From Apiotrichum sp. Y4204 (Eukaryota > Basidiomycota > Tremellomycetes > Trichosporonales > Trichosporonaceae): a DNA stretch of 64,000 bases. This document shows, piece after piece, positions 10,979 through 22,574 of this stretch. The stretch lies in assembly GCA_025531455.1 (NCBI GenBank), contig JAMYHL010000026.1:434001-498000 (forward strand), in the 5' to 3' direction. Position numbers and translations under genes: made by a program. The notes under the pieces were generated by a model. That model was not told where the DNA came from. It ran no database searches and saw nothing but the letters and a program-made list of their open reading frames with translations. Within the stretch, counting starts at the first letter, position 1. Each line of letters starts with the position of its first letter.

Positions 10979-12276
10979 ATGCTCCGCGCCCTCTCACGAC
11001 TCCCTCCAAGACCCTACTCAATTCGCACCATGTCCGCCGCCGCCGCTCTGGAAGCGGACGTTCCTAGCATCGACACGCCGCACGACACGCCGTCGACTCC
11101 CGCGCCCTCGGCGCCAGCAACCCCCACGCCGTTCAACCCGTTCGCGCCTGGCGAGCCGGGAGGGTCCCGCCCGCTCCCGCAGTCTGTCATTGACAAATGG
11201 CTCAACCCCGAGGGACCGCCGCGCGGCGCGACGTTTGGCGCGCGCCGCCTCGGCGAGGAGGATGATGTGTTCTCGAAGAATGCGTGGTGGGTGTAGGTGT
11301 GCTGCGGGTTCTGGGTGCGGGATGCTCCCGGATGCAGATTACCAACCCCGATGTGTTGAGCCTGGGTGAATGGCACTGACGCGCAGGGACCACGCCGAGC
11401 TGCCCGCCGACTTCAGCGACCGCGCCGCCTCGATTCTGTCCACGCACGCAGCCAACCCCGTCCCCGAGCCGGTAAAGTACAACGACCGGCCGGCAATGTA
11501 CTGGAACAAGTTTTACAAGAACCACCAGGACCAGTTTTTCAAGAACCGGCGGTGGCTGCCGCTCGAGTTTCCCGAGCTGGTCGAGTGCTGCGAGGCGAGC
11601 GCGGGGCCCAAGACGATCCTCGAGGTCGGGTGTGGCGCGGGCAACACTGTCTTCCCACTGCGGATGCACAATGAGAACCCGGAGCTGCGTATCGTCGCGA
11701 CGGACTATTCCTCTGTTGCGGTTGGCGTCGTTCAGAAGTCGCCGCTTTACGCCGAGGGGGTTGGCAAGATGCACGCCGCCGTGTGGGACATTACGGCCAA
11801 GCCGGCGCCGGACAGCGGCGTGAGCTACTCGCTGCCCGAGGCCGTCGAGCCGGGATCCGTCGACGTCCTGTCCGTCATCTACGTGCTCTCGGCGCTGCAC
11901 CCCGATGAGTGGAAGCAGGCGGTCCACAACCTGTACACTGCGCTCCGCCCGGGAGGCACCCTCCTCGTCCGCGACTATGGGCGGCACGACCTCGCCCAGC
12001 TGCGTATCCGGCACGCGCGCCTGCTCGACGTGCCGAACCTGTATATCCGTGGCGACGGCACGCGGGTGTATTTCTTCGAAAAGGAGGAGCTGGACAAGAT
12101 CCTCACGGCCCCCGCTGAGGGTAGCGAGTCGCCCATGTTTGCGGTCGACCAGCTCGCCGAGGACCGCCGATTGGTGAGTACAACAAAAAGGGTGCGGCTG
12201 ACACTAGCTCGTGAACCGCAAGGAGAAGCTCCAGATGTACCGTATCTGGCTGCAGGCCAAGGCGACCAAGCTCTAG
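10979..12276 (+). CDS. TRM140: tRNA (m3C32) methyltransferase, Trm140/METTL2 family, 387 aa
   Basis: Predicted SAM-dependent enzyme that makes 3-methylcytidine at position 32 of tRNA anticodon loops. Exons are 10979-11286, 11387-12173 and 12208-12276, in frame. After a variable N-terminal part comes the family region YWNKFYKNHQDQFFKNRRWL, the SAM-binding motif LEVGCGAGN (GCGAGN at about 184-189), DVLSVIYVLSALHP, LLVRDYGRHDLAQLR, GDGTRVYFFEKEEL, and the C-terminal VNRKEKLQMYRIWLQAK, all typical of METTL2/Trm140. The second intron is only 34 nt. Two in-frame starts exist. ATG 10979 adds the presequence-like MLRALSRLPPRPYSIRT. ATG 11030, in a better context (CACCATG), gives a 370-residue cytosolic form. 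Family is secure; targeting is inferred. Confidence 0.92.
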
Positions 12277-12644
12277 AGGACCTGGGGGTGACATTGTTGT
12301 ACTTTTGCGGATTCTGCATGTGGTCTTGGTCTAGCTGGCGAAGTGAGTGGTTGGGGATCACGGCGGAGTGGAGGGACGGCAGACTCACCCGACTACTGAT
12401 GGCAGCCGCATTTGGATACTAACTATGAGCGACGGATTCCTCTAAACAGTGTTACTGGCGTAATGTCCAGTGATCTTCAGCCGCATGCGGTCACCTCCTC
12501 GACTACCGGCCGTTCATGCATGTGGTCTCATCTCACTGATAAGCTGACAATGTCGGGAAGCACAGATGCAATTCCGACACTCGGACCGTCTCACCTTGGC
12601 CCGCAGGACGCCTCACCGCACGAGCAACATCCAACCCTCCACGG
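12277..12644. other. Short intergenic gap, nothing seen
   Basis: A 368-base gap between two plus-strand genes. It must hold the end of the methyltransferase transcript and the promoter of the next gene. I see no distinct element. Confidence 0.4.
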
Positions 12645-12962
12645 ATGCTCTTCGCAATCCACAGCCCCTACCGCCACCTGGGCCTGACCACCCTACTTCC
12701 GGCCCTTGCCATTGTCGGGCTCACCGCGGCCGCACTCGTCCTCCTCGCCCCGCTCGTGACGCTCCTCCTCCTCGCCTCATGTATCACAGCGAGAGACGAG
12801 CTGCGCGCACACCGCTTCCCCAAGGCGTACCTCGACGGCGACCCCGGAGGGGAGATTGCGGCGGAGATTTGGCGGATGAAGGTCCTGCGCCGCCGGCAGC
12901 TCGCCGAGGAACAAGAGGTGAGTTTGGGTGATGGCAGCGAGTCCTGACTGTTCTAGCTCTGA
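12645..12962 (+). CDS. Small membrane protein, 2 exons, 92 aa
   Basis: Not a family I recognise. Exon 1 is 12645-12917 and exon 2 is just CTC TGA (12957-12962), after a 39-nt intron with donor GTGAGT and a CTGAC branch site. Residues about 15-46 form one long or two short hydrophobic segments (LTTLLPALAIVGLTAAALVLL, then APLVTLLLLASC). The rest is a charged, probably cytosolic tail (DGDPGGEIAAEIWRMKVLRRRQLAEEQEL). Codon bias is strongly GC3, supporting a real gene. If the intron is retained, the frame runs to 12947 and gives a 100-residue variant. Confidence 0.65.
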
Positions 12963-13053
12963 GACGCCCGACACTATTATCATAATCCCCAACTACTGAA
13001 TGAACTTCTGGCTATTGAAACTCTCTCGCCCCCTTAACAACTTAATGACTTTA

Positions 13054-14909
13054 CTAAACCTGGAGCTTCTCAATGTTGGCGGACAGGAAGTTTGCCTGCT
13101 TGTCGCGGAAGTCGTCGGTGAGGGGGGTAAAGTGGGTAGCGAAGAAGCGGATGAGCTGCTTGCCCCCCGAGGTCCACTGGGGCCAGTTGTCCCTGACCTT
13201 TGAGGCGGTCGAGGTGCCTCCCGACGCATCGTTCGGGTCGAGGTTGTACACAAAGTTGGCGTAGTAGCTGTGGATACCCTTTGAGGCATAGTTGGGGAGG
13301 AGGCCGAAGAAGACCTGCAGAATGTCGCCGCCGTGCAGGCTGCCGACGATGGGCGTGCCGTAGTCGTAGCTGGCAATGTACGACCAGGCGGGGACCGAGG
13401 GGTTGACGGCCTTGGCCTCCTGGAGCATGATGCGGCGCGCGAGGGTGAATGTAATATCGCCGAGAAGGGCGGCGAGGCGCTTGAAGCCCGGGAAGACCTC
13501 GTTCAGGAGACCAGTGTTGAACGGCGAGCCGTCCCACGCAAACGGCGAGTACTGGTTCACGAGGTCGAGCATGAGCGAGCGCGAGGCGCCGGGGAAGAAG
13601 AGGGTGTTGAGGTACTCGGCCATCTTCTCCGAGGTGCCCGTCGTGTTGGCTGCGAATAGTGAAAAGATGGTGCCCTCGTCCTCCTGGTCGCCGATGATCA
13701 TGGGAACAGCGGCGTACTGCGAGGTCAGCCTCATCCTCGACGAAAACTAGACACATCTACTCACCTTCTTCTGCTTGAGGAGGTGGTCGGCACGGTCGGT
13801 GAGCACCTTGCCGTCGGGGCGGGGGAGGTACGAGAGAGCGACAGAGTTGTACGAGAGGAGGTTGGGGACCGAGTTGGAGGCAGCGAGGAACTTTTCGTAG
13901 GGGAGTTCACGGAGGCAGTTGAGCGTGTCCGCGGCGCCAGCACAGCCCGCGGCGTTGACGACATCATCGTACACGCGCTGGCCCTTGGGGCCGTCGAGGG
14001 GTTCGGCGGGCACGACGCTACCCGAGTTCATGATGCCGGCACGGAAGAGCGGCTTGCCCTTGTACGTGTTGTCGCCGTCGTACATTGTCATCTGGTTAAA
14101 GACCGAGATGGCGCCCGCCGACTCGCCCCAGATGGTCACCTTTGAGGGGTCGCCGCCAAACGCCGCAATGTTGTCGGCGACCCACTCGAGACCCATGCGC
14201 TGGTCCAGGTGGCCCAGGTTGCCTGCACCGGCCGCCTTGATCTCCTTGCCGGGCATAAAGCCAAACCCGGCCACGCGGTAGTTTACCGCGACGAGAATGT
14301 ACGGCTTGCCGAGCGTCATTGCAGCGGAAACAAGCACGCCGCCGTCGTACATGCTGTTCCATCCGAGCTGCCATCAGAAACCGAATACACTCGGCTACCC
14401 ACCTCGAAGCCGCCGCCGTAGATCCAGAACAGGACAGGGAGGTTGTCTCCCGCCTTGGTGCCCTTGGGGCGGAAGACGTTGAGGTTGAGGCAATCCTCGG
14501 AGACCTTGAGGGCCTTCTGGAAGATCGGGAGGTTGGTGAGTGTCCCCGCGAGCCTGGTGATGAACTCGTTGCTGTTCGTGGCGCCCATAAACTGGGGGCA
14601 GGCGTTGGATACCTGCGTCGCGTCAAAGTTTGTGAGCGGGTCGGTGAGGCGCTGGGGCGGGCGGAGGCGCTGGTTCCCCACGGGGGGATGCGCGAACGGG
14701 ATACCGGTAAACGACTCGATGAGGATACGCTGAACGCCGGTAAAGCTGCCTGCGGGAGAAGCGACGTTGACGGTGATCAGGCGCTTCTCCAGGAGGTCAG
14801 CCTCGTCGGCGATGGGGCCGGGAGCGGGGCCATCAGCGATTGGGGCGGGGGTCGCCAGCGCCGGGAGGAGACACGCGAGGAGAAGGAAGGTGCGGGACAG
14901 AGCCACCAT
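13054..14909 (-). CDS. Secreted type-B carboxylesterase/lipase, 590 aa
   Basis: Predicted secreted alpha/beta-hydrolase that cleaves carboxylic or triglyceride esters, of the Candida rugosa lipase/cholinesterase type. Exons are 14909-14403, 14367-13765 and 13716-13054, in frame; the introns are 35 and 48 nt. The signal peptide is [19 protein letters not shown], followed by an Ala/Pro-rich propeptide-like part. Landmarks are [12 protein letters not shown], the oxyanion-hole WIYGGGFE, the nucleophile elbow GESAG (Ser252), the acid in GDQEDEGT (Glu384) and the catalytic His in SLHGGD (His498). Length and motifs fit the family, and all three catalytic residues are present. A TATA-like element lies about 57 bases upstream. 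The substrate cannot be told from sequence. It suits secretion of a lipolytic yeast. Confidence 0.92.
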
Positions 14910-14965
14910 GTTCGCGAGTAGGGGAGCGTCAGTGTCGGTGAGGATGGGAGGCTGTCCCGCTCGTC

Positions 14966-14975
14966 CTATATATAC
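14966..14975 (-). promoter_or_regulatory. TATA-like box of the esterase gene
   Basis: On the minus strand this reads GTATATATAG, about 57 bases before the esterase ATG, a usual position for a fungal TATA element. It fits a regulated, inducible secreted enzyme. Confidence 0.6.
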
Positions 14976-15322
14976 ACTCGGCGCGATGAGATGGGAACTG
15001 CGAGCTGCGAGATGCGAGATGCTACAGGCGTCTTGATGGTGAGCCCATGGCTCATGGCGCCAAGCGAGCTGGTGCTCTTGGGCCCAAACACTAGTCTCCT
15101 CGACCGGATGAGACGCAGCCGAACAAATGCCTAGATTTGTCGATACAGACCAGTGGCCAGTGGCCAGTGCAGCAGCCCATGCCCAGCGGCATCGGCCACG
15201 GGCAGCACTGTGACAGACCGGCAGGGACTAGGGACGAAACCTTGGGTCGGAGGACTGTTCGCATTAAGGATGTTGGTTTCCTGTCGGTTTCCTTTCGGCC
15301 CCCGGAGGCCGGAGGAGAGCAC

Positions 15323-15352
15323 CACGCGCCGCGCGCCGCGCGCCGCGTGCCG
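15323..15352. repeat. GC-rich CGCGCCG-type tandem repeat
   Basis: GCGCGCC-like units are repeated about four times in 30 bases inside a gene-free region. It is a simple repeat of unknown role. Confidence 0.7.
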
Positions 15353-17130
15353 GGCACTGCACGCTGCGCGCTGGCCCCGTGCCAGAGTGCCAAGCGGGTA
15401 GGGTATGTTCCCGGTGCCGGACGGAAGGGAAACTGGGTTCCGGGGGGTTGGTAACGTACACTCCGCATGGTTAGAAGTTTTGAGCGGCACTGGAACTGCG
15501 CCTAACCTTCGCATCGAACCTACGCATGGTAGCGATGGTGATGGTGAGCGAAGTGCATGGGTGTCGGATATCCATCGCGCGAGCACTGCGACTTTGTTTT
15601 CCGATCAAAGACAGAGTGCGTGGGACGCGGTTGGGAACGACCCAACTGCCCGCTATGCGCGCCTTGGTTCAATTCAGACGCGTGCCATGGTCACGGGGTT
15701 GGCGCGCAATTCCAAAAGTAGCTAACGGCGCTAAGCGCTAAAGCACCTCTGGCCTCTGGGCTACCTGGGAGAACCGAGTCGGCCATCAAAATGGCTTTGA
15801 GCTTTGCGCTTCGCGTCCCGTCGCGCCCTTCGCCCTTCGCCCTCCGCCTTTCGGTTGTCGCGTTTGGGACTCGGCCCACGCGCAGATACGACCGTGCGGG
15901 GACCCACTAACCACTAGCGGCGAGTGAGCGGAAGTGTCAGATGCCGGAAGTGTCAGACTGATCACAACACATGCGCCGAAGGGAACCAAACATTGCACCC
16001 GGAGTTACTTTACACTTCTGGTAGTCGCCTTCCTGTGTCTCGCGACGGCGACCCTGCGGGGCATGCGGGGGCATGCGGGGCTTCCAGTCACCGGTGCCGC
16101 CACCAGGATGCAAACGCAAGTCACGTTGACGCGAGTGTCCAAGCGCACAGGGCGTTAAAGTTGTTCACCCCGGCAAGTCCTACAAGTCCCTGCGGCCGGG
16201 TGTACACCAGCGGTGTGCGCACAGCCCCGCATCACGCCTCGCATGCCTCGCAACGATGCCTGATGGTCTGATGAGCTGATGAGTGATGCCCGACGGCCGA
16301 CGCGCTCTAGCGCGCTCTGAGACCTGACACATGTCTGTCCCTGTACCCAACGCGACAGGACGCCACCATGGCCCAGTGGTACCGTGGCGTGGGTCTGTCT
16401 CGCATGTCTCGGCATATCGGACATGGCCCATTCCCTGCCTGCCCCAAACATTCATGTGGTCCCCCTCGATCCGTGCGCTGTGCGCCGTGCGCATTCGTCA
16501 CGCCGACCCCGTGGTACCCCGCAAGGCCGCAAGGCCGCAATAGGCATGAGGGCATGAGAGCGCTTGGACGCCCAGACGACCCATGATCCATGAGAACATG
16601 GCTTTCGGCTTTTGAGTTGGATGAGATGAGTTGGGTAAGAATGTGTTGCTGCGATATGGGTGGTGGCGGGATTCTGCGCCTCCACTCATTTCAACAACTT
16701 CCTGGTTCGTGGTTCGTGGATTTACATGGTCCACGATCCACGAACGACTCAATTACGGGCAAGACGCGCCTTCGAGGCAGCTACGGCGCTACGGATATGT
16801 CGGACGCTAGCGATGCGGCTGGCCTAGCATCAATATATCAATATCTCCGGAACGGACACGTGCATGGCCCAGCCATCACAGTCGCAGTGACCCAGAGACC
16901 CAGAGGCCAGAGGACGGTAATCTTCTCTTCGTTCCTCCTGATCCAACCTCCCAGCTTGCGCTACCACAGCGCTAGAATCGCTTCTAGTGCCACCCCCCCT
17001 AATCTAATCGCGGGATATCCGACATTGACTCGACACACACCAAGATAAGGGGACGCGTGCCAAGTCCCACTAGTAGTCTAGTCCGCGCGCTAGACACGGA
17101 ATTCCCGTTCGCGATCTGAGCACATGAGCC

Positions 17131-17175
17131 GACGAGCGCGAGCACGAGCACGAGCGCGAGTACGAGCACGAGCAT
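17131..17175. repeat. Degenerate GAGCAC/GAGCGC hexamer array
   Basis: About seven hexamer units of the form (C/T)GAGC(A/G), with scattered changes, sit in non-coding DNA. It is a short minisatellite. Confidence 0.7.
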
Positions 17176-18367
17176 GTCTTGCTTGGTGCGTCGCGCTTCG
17201 TGCGTCGCGCATCACGCATCACGCATCGTTTCCAGCCCACGCTACGACATCCATGCTCGTGGGTCGGGCAGAGTTGGTCCGGTGCTCGTTGGTGGGGATT
17301 GTGGGTATCGCGGTATCGAACCATTCTGCCTTGGAAGACTGTTCTGAGAAGCTGGTGTCAGTGCTAGTCGTGAGAAGAACGTGAGCAGTTAGTCAGTTTG
17401 GAAGATGGAAGATGCCACCGGTTGACTCGCGCTGACGGAACCCGGGTAGTTTGTCGTGCTCGTCAGTCGACCCGCGGAGGCGATGATCGGTCGGGTCTGC
17501 ATGCATGCATGTGGAGGATGGTGTTCAGCAGGCAGGAGGGTGGACTGGTCGTGGTTGTTTTCATTCCAGATCTGAGAGCGAGATGACTTGCGGTTCAGAA
17601 GTTGAGTCTCAAGGCCGGGAATGGGGTAATCTCAACAAAAAAGGGGAGTGGTCGTTCAGTGGTGCCAGTGGCCTTAGGACATGGGTCGTAGTCGCAACAG
17701 ACGTCTGCAAAGCTCGCCAGAAACTCACACTCGCAGATCATCTCGCCATTGATCCGTAGATCCCCGTACAGTCCAATCTTTATCGACCGTTGCGCTCGCA
17801 ATATCTGCAAGCGACGCGTCCCAGGATCACACAGTACGCGTCGCATGTGGAGCGGAGGCGGATAAAACGGTTGATGTGGCGGTTAAACTCTCTGTTCCTG
17901 GAGGACATTAGCCCGGAAAAAGTACAGCACGACTTGCGTGACTTCATATATGGGATAGCGGATTCTCAAGAGCTTGTCGGTTCCAATCTTGTCTTTGCAC
18001 TATTTATTCTGTCGCTATACGTCCCCGGTACTCGCTTGCTTCACGTGCAGTGAATGACTCCATACAATCGCTTCGCATTCTCGGGGTATCCTGAGGTCGA
18101 GCATCATCGGCGCCTCCATTCCTGTGACAACAGCGCCAGCATCGAGTGTCGTCGCACCTCAGATGACAAGCTTATAAGCAGTTGTAAGTGTCCACTCAGT
18201 GGCTCAAGACGGTAAGCAAGCGATGTGCAACCTTCCTTGCATCCCGGAATTACGACAACCCTTTACAACTATACAAAGAAACCAAGGCAAGATATGCTTC
18301 TAGTGCGCCCATGCCGGGCTAGAGACCACACACCTGATAACGGGTATCATGGCGGTGGTCTGGCAGC

Positions 18368-20297
18368 TTAATAATGAATAGCACTAACGGGGGGACCCTC
18401 GTACACGCGCCGCGCGTAGACGAGGTACCACACCGCGGCGATGGTGATGAAGCCGCAGAACACGACAGACGAGTAGTTCATCGTCTCGGGGAGGACGGGG
18501 ATGACCGCCGGCTGCGGTGTAAGTCTTACGTACGTTTTCGCATTCTAATCTATACTCACCATGCTGAAAATGACAAAGGCGAAGGGGGCCCAGATAACGA
18601 CTGCAATGTTGCACGCGAGGCCGACGTAGCGGCGGAAAAAGGGGGCTGCGGAGATGCTCTTCCGGCGCTCGAGGAGGGAGAGGATGATGGGGAGGGCGTA
18701 CGATGCCATGAACGCGTTAACGGCGGTGGAGACGAACGAGTTGAAAGCTGTCGAGCTGCCGAGGTCTATGAGACACAGGAGCGCCTGGATGAGAAGACAC
18801 AGGCCAATCGCGTAGGGCACGTTGCCGCCCTTTGTGACGCGCGACCAGATGGCTGAGCCGGGGACGGCGTGGTCGCGCGAAAAGGACCAGAGCTGGCGAG
18901 ATGCCGTGGTGTTGATCCCCACGAGACAGTTGAATCCAATGTACAGGAGGCCAATCATCAGGAGGATGGCACCCGCGTCGTTGCCGACAATGAGCTTGTA
19001 GGCATAGGGGAGAATGATGCCGTTGGCTGCTATCAGAATCTGTGCCATGACAAGGAAATGAGTACTCACGGGCCTCGAGGAGGACGTCCGACGTCGGCAT
19101 TGTGAAAGTGAGCGGGAGGATGAATGCCCAGCCGAGAATGATCGAGGCGGGCATCATGGTGTACGAGATTGCGCGGGGGACGGTGATGGCCGGCTTCCTG
19201 ACCTCTTCTGTCATGGCGAGAACGAACCCTGGGGCGCAGTTGGACTGGTTCGTTAGTGAACCGCTCCTCGATTGAGACTGATTACTCCTCACTACTCACA
19301 TATGCGGCGGGGAGGAAACCGATGAAAAAGGTCCAGCCATTGCCCCAGCCAGAGTATTGCGGGTCGTAGTGCGCAAACGCGTACTTTGCGCTGCGGCGTC
19401 CGGCCTTGGCGCGCGCCGAGAGCACGACAATGTGCGCAATCTTGTACACCCAGAGCACGACCATGTTGACCTGCTCCATGATGGTCAAGAACCGTGGGCC
19501 GAGGAGGAGCGGTACAGCTGCCAGGGTGAGCAGGGCATATGCGATGAGGATGTAGACCCATTGCGGCGGGGACCAGTCGGGTTTCACAATGTTGACGGTG
19601 GCGACAATGTGCTGGGACATTCCGAATGCCACCGACGTGGTGGTCAACAGCACAGCGGTGAGTAGCTTGCATGGTCAGCGCTGGACAGATCGCTTGGGCA
19701 GTGGGTAGACTCACCATCCAACCATTGATGTAGGACAGCAGGGTTCGGAAGCGTTTGGGCGCGAGCTGGAATGTCCAGTAACTGCGTGTCAGGTTGTGGC
19801 GGACCGTAAAGGCGCGGCTGGGGTCGTCCAGGACGGAGGCGAGCCTAGAGTGCCGTGTACTGTACTCACTATGCGCCGGCAGACGTCGGCCACCGGGAAG
19901 CCAGTTCACCCAGGGAGAAGGCGATCGTCCACTGCAGAAAGGTGACTATAAGGGAACCCCAGACCAATGTCAATGGGCCGCCACCGATGATTCCAGTATA
20001 CAGCGCGGTGCCGTATCCATAGGGTACGGCCATGCCTGAGACGCGTCAGCACCGACTCGTAAATTATACCGCCACTTGAAACCGAGACTCACAAGTTAAT
20101 GACATTGCAAACGTCTGGCGAAAGCCTCGTGTGCGGTGAAGCTCGGCCTTGTAGCCTAGTTCGTGGAGCCCCTCATCCCCATCCAGCTCAGTGTCGGCGG
20201 TGACGACGGTGATGTTCCCTGCCTCCTTTGAGCTGTGGCCGATGGAAGTCTCATCGAGAGGGAGCTCCTTATGGTCTACTATGGAGTCTACGGTCAT
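18368..20297 (-). CDS. APC-family amino-acid/choline permease, 7 exons, 529 aa
   Basis: Predicted plasma-membrane proton symporter for amino acids, GABA or choline (Uga4/Hnm1-like group). Exons are 20297-20093, 20035-19870, 19781-19715, 19665-19300, 19244-19070, 19026-18560 and 18511-18368. All junctions keep one frame. The N-terminal ~65 residues are soluble. The first spans start around the fungal-transporter phrase GPLTLVWGSLIVTFLQW and end ASRWPTSAGAYYWTFQLAP. The APC signature MTEEVRKPAITVPRAI is present, as are INTTASRQLWSFSRD and ALPIILSLLERR. Length and about 12 hydrophobic segments fit the family. The last exon encodes the final span and a short tail (YARRVYEGPP). Substrate is not decidable. 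Gene structure and family are well supported. Confidence 0.9.
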
Positions 20298-21500
20298 GGT
20301 AGGCGGTGGTATGCGTGGATTGGTGGGTGGGGTACTACTGCACTCTGACTACGGGGGTACCTTTTATTGATTTGGAGACGAGCAGGAGACGAGCAGGCGC
20401 AGCAGGCTTAGCTGGGGCACACACCCAAAGCCACAAGGCGACAAGGGCGTCCGCACTCACATGGGATTCGGAGACGCACGTCTCTGCGTCGCGACAAAAC
20501 ACTGTCGTCCTTCTACTCCACCCTTCCGCAATCGGTATCCGTATCCGTGTGAGATACGGCGGCGCCCGCGCCCTAGTCGGGATAGATAGCGAGCGAGACG
20601 GCCATCCAGCTCAGCTGACCATCTCGGCTACGCGGGTTGGTATTCCGGGGACCCCACCGTCCGTCGGTATCTCGCTTACGAGCCGTGTCCACCGTGGCGT
20701 CTACGCCACACCCTCGTAGCCAGTGAAGCTCTGAAGGTTTCCGCTGCTCAATCGCTCCCGTATGATAGGCCCATTTATAGAGATTGCGGATTGCAGAGAA
20801 TGGGATTGACGAGCGCCACCGTCGGCTGGGGAATCTTGACGACTTTGACGACTTTGACGGGCGATAATCCCATGGGGCCCAGGTGGTGGCGTGCGCCTGT
20901 AGACTGTGGGGTATCGTCAATGGCATGACGGCATTTCCGGAACACGAGACCGGGACACCCGGGGGAAGCTGGAGGCGCCGAGGCGTTGTCGCTTCGGCTT
21001 TGGCCCCGGTTCCCTTGCTCTAATCACACAGTCGCTTTGTCGGGAGGGATACGCCCCCCGCACTGAGGCCACCTGTGCGATAAGGTGCCCTCTGTATCTC
21101 CAAACGCCCGACAGCTTGGTTTCCGTTTCCATGAACACAGGGGCTCAGGGGTGCAGCTGCACTGCGACCCGAGAACGGTTTCAATTTTCCCCCAAGCGTG
21201 CAGTCCTGCAGGTGTAACATCAACTGTTGTGCTCTGCGGTTGCTCCATGAGGAGGATGTTTGTGAATGACGAGAGCCACAATAGGGGTCTTATGCAACAG
21301 TACCATATGGTCCGTTCCATCCAGGTGTCTTTCTTCACTGTACGAGATAGCCCAACCGCGACGCGCCAGACTCGATTCCCGCGAGTGCTCGAAATGCAGC
21401 GTCCCAGAACATCAACAGCTGATAAAGAATGCCATGCATGAGCTAATATATACAAAGAACGGAACCGAAGTGACAACCAATTTCATCCGGACCCGGCAAC
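20298..21500. other. Intergenic region upstream of the permease
   Basis: 1.2 kb between the permease start and the end of the dioxygenase gene. No coding sequence is seen. A small direct repeat (GACGACTTT units) lies near 20836-20860, and similar GACGAGTTTGACG words recur near 22945. Both are simple sequence with no assigned role. Confidence 0.45.
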
Positions 21501-22574
21501 CTAGGCAGTGAGAGCGGTAGGCATGTCCTGGATCTTGTCGTAGAAGAGGTCGTCGAGCTGGGGGACCGACTTGGGGTCGTAGCCGAGGGTGAGGAGGGGG
21601 TGGCCCCAGTTGACGTAGCCGAGGTAGGGGAGCGAGACCTCCCATCCGGCAAGGCGCTGGGCCTCGATGGGGAGCTTCTTGACCTCCTCGAGGGTGAGCT
21701 GGAGGTACTGGTTCTCCTCCTGCTTGAGGTATCCGCACGACCAGCCGCAGAGCGCCATGCAGCGGACCGAGTTGTGGGCGCCGACCTCCATCGAGTTGGC
21801 GCCGCCGGCATGGTACACCGAGCAGAGGATGACGACACAGTCTCCCGGCTCGGCCGAGACGTGGATGGCGTCCTCGTAGGTCGGGGGAGGGAGGTCGTCG
21901 GAGCGGATGTGGGATCCGGGGACAATGAGCGTGCCGCCGTTCTCGGGAGTGACCTTTGTGAGGGCCGCGAGCGCGAGGATCGACTTTTCCTGCTGCGGGT
22001 CCCAGACGTCCGAGCCCTTGATGCGGTCGTGGTAGATTGCGTCGTCGCGGTGGAGCTCCTGCGCCTTGCCCCCGGGGTTGACCTCAAGAACACCAGTGAC
22101 GTTGAGCTGGGGCTTGCAGGTCGACCAGTAGCGCGTGGGGTTGGACATTGTCGTCTTGGTGCGGCGGGTGAGCGCAAAGTCCGCGATGCCGTTGAGTGTC
22201 TTGTTGAGGAGCATCGAGTGGACGTAGGTCTCCGACTTGCCGAGGAGTCCGGGCACCTTCTTGGACGTCGGGGGGAAGAAGGAACCCTCCCACTGCTCGC
22301 GGTTGCCCGAGGGACCGAGCGCGTCGAGATGCGGCTTGAAGTCCGAGTACATGGCCTCGACCTCATCCTTGGAGAGCAGGCCCTTGAGGACGACGGCACC
22401 CATCTTGGCGATGAGCGCGTTGATCTCCTCCTGTGGCGCCTGGGCCGAGATGCAGAGGTCCTCGAGCGTGTAGTTGTGGCAGGGCATTGTGGGGTAGTGT
22501 GTGGTGTTGCGGAAGTGTTGGAGAGTAGAGGGACGAGTTGAGCGAGCTGAGCGGCGAGTGATGGTCTTGAACAA
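21501..22574 (-). CDS. Phytanoyl-CoA dioxygenase (PhyH)-like Fe(II)/2-oxoglutarate enzyme, 357 aa
   Basis: Predicted non-heme Fe(II) and 2-oxoglutarate-dependent oxygenase of the PhyH superfamily. Single exon, 357 residues. The iron-binding facial triad is visible: H175-x-D177 in ELHRDD, and H255 in VYHAGGANS. R271 (NSVRCMAL) can hold 2-oxoglutarate. The core also has NGGTLIVPGSH and PGDCVVIL, typical of the double-stranded beta-helix. The N-terminus MFKTITRRSARSTRPSTLQH is presequence-like, and a second ATG at residue 30 would give a form without it. Such enzymes hydroxylate fatty acyl-CoAs or secondary metabolites; there is no cluster around it to show which. Family membership is firm, the substrate unknown. 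Confidence 0.9.
   Translation of the reverse strand: MFKTITRRSARSTRPSTLQHFRNTTHYPTMPCHNYTLEDLCISAQAPQEEINALIAKMGAVVLKGLLSKDEVEAMYSDFKPHLDALGPSGNREQWEGSFFPPTSKKVPGLLGKSETYVHSMLLNKTLNGIADFALTRRTKTTMSNPTRYWSTCKPQLNVTGVLEVNPGGKAQELHRDDAIYHDRIKGSDVWDPQQEKSILALAALTKVTPENGGTLIVPGSHIRSDDLPPPTYEDAIHVSAEPGDCVVILCSVYHAGGANSMEVGAHNSVRCMALCGWSCGYLKQEENQYLQLTLEEVKKLPIEAQRLAGWEVSLPYLGYVNWGHPLLTLGYDPKSVPQLDDLFYDKIQDMPTALTA

Larger units (their letters stand above)
14976..18367. other. 3.4-kb gene-poor region with small repeats
   Basis: No gene with coding bias or recognisable similarity was found. The stretch is lower in GC than the genes. It holds several small sequence oddities: a CGCGCCG-type GC repeat at 15323-15352, a doubled GCATGCGGGG near 16061, and a degenerate GAGCAC/GAGCGC hexamer array at 17131-17175. 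An open frame at 17790-18053 (87 codons) has one hydrophobic stretch but weak codon bias, so I do not call it. Confidence 0.5.

Noticed and set aside
17300..17370. tRNA B-box-like GGTTCGATAC on the minus strand
   Set aside because: No matching A box or acceptor stem is visible at the right distance.
17790..18053. 87-codon frame with one hydrophobic stretch
   Set aside because: Weak codon bias and no similarity. It could be a small membrane protein, but I cannot support it.
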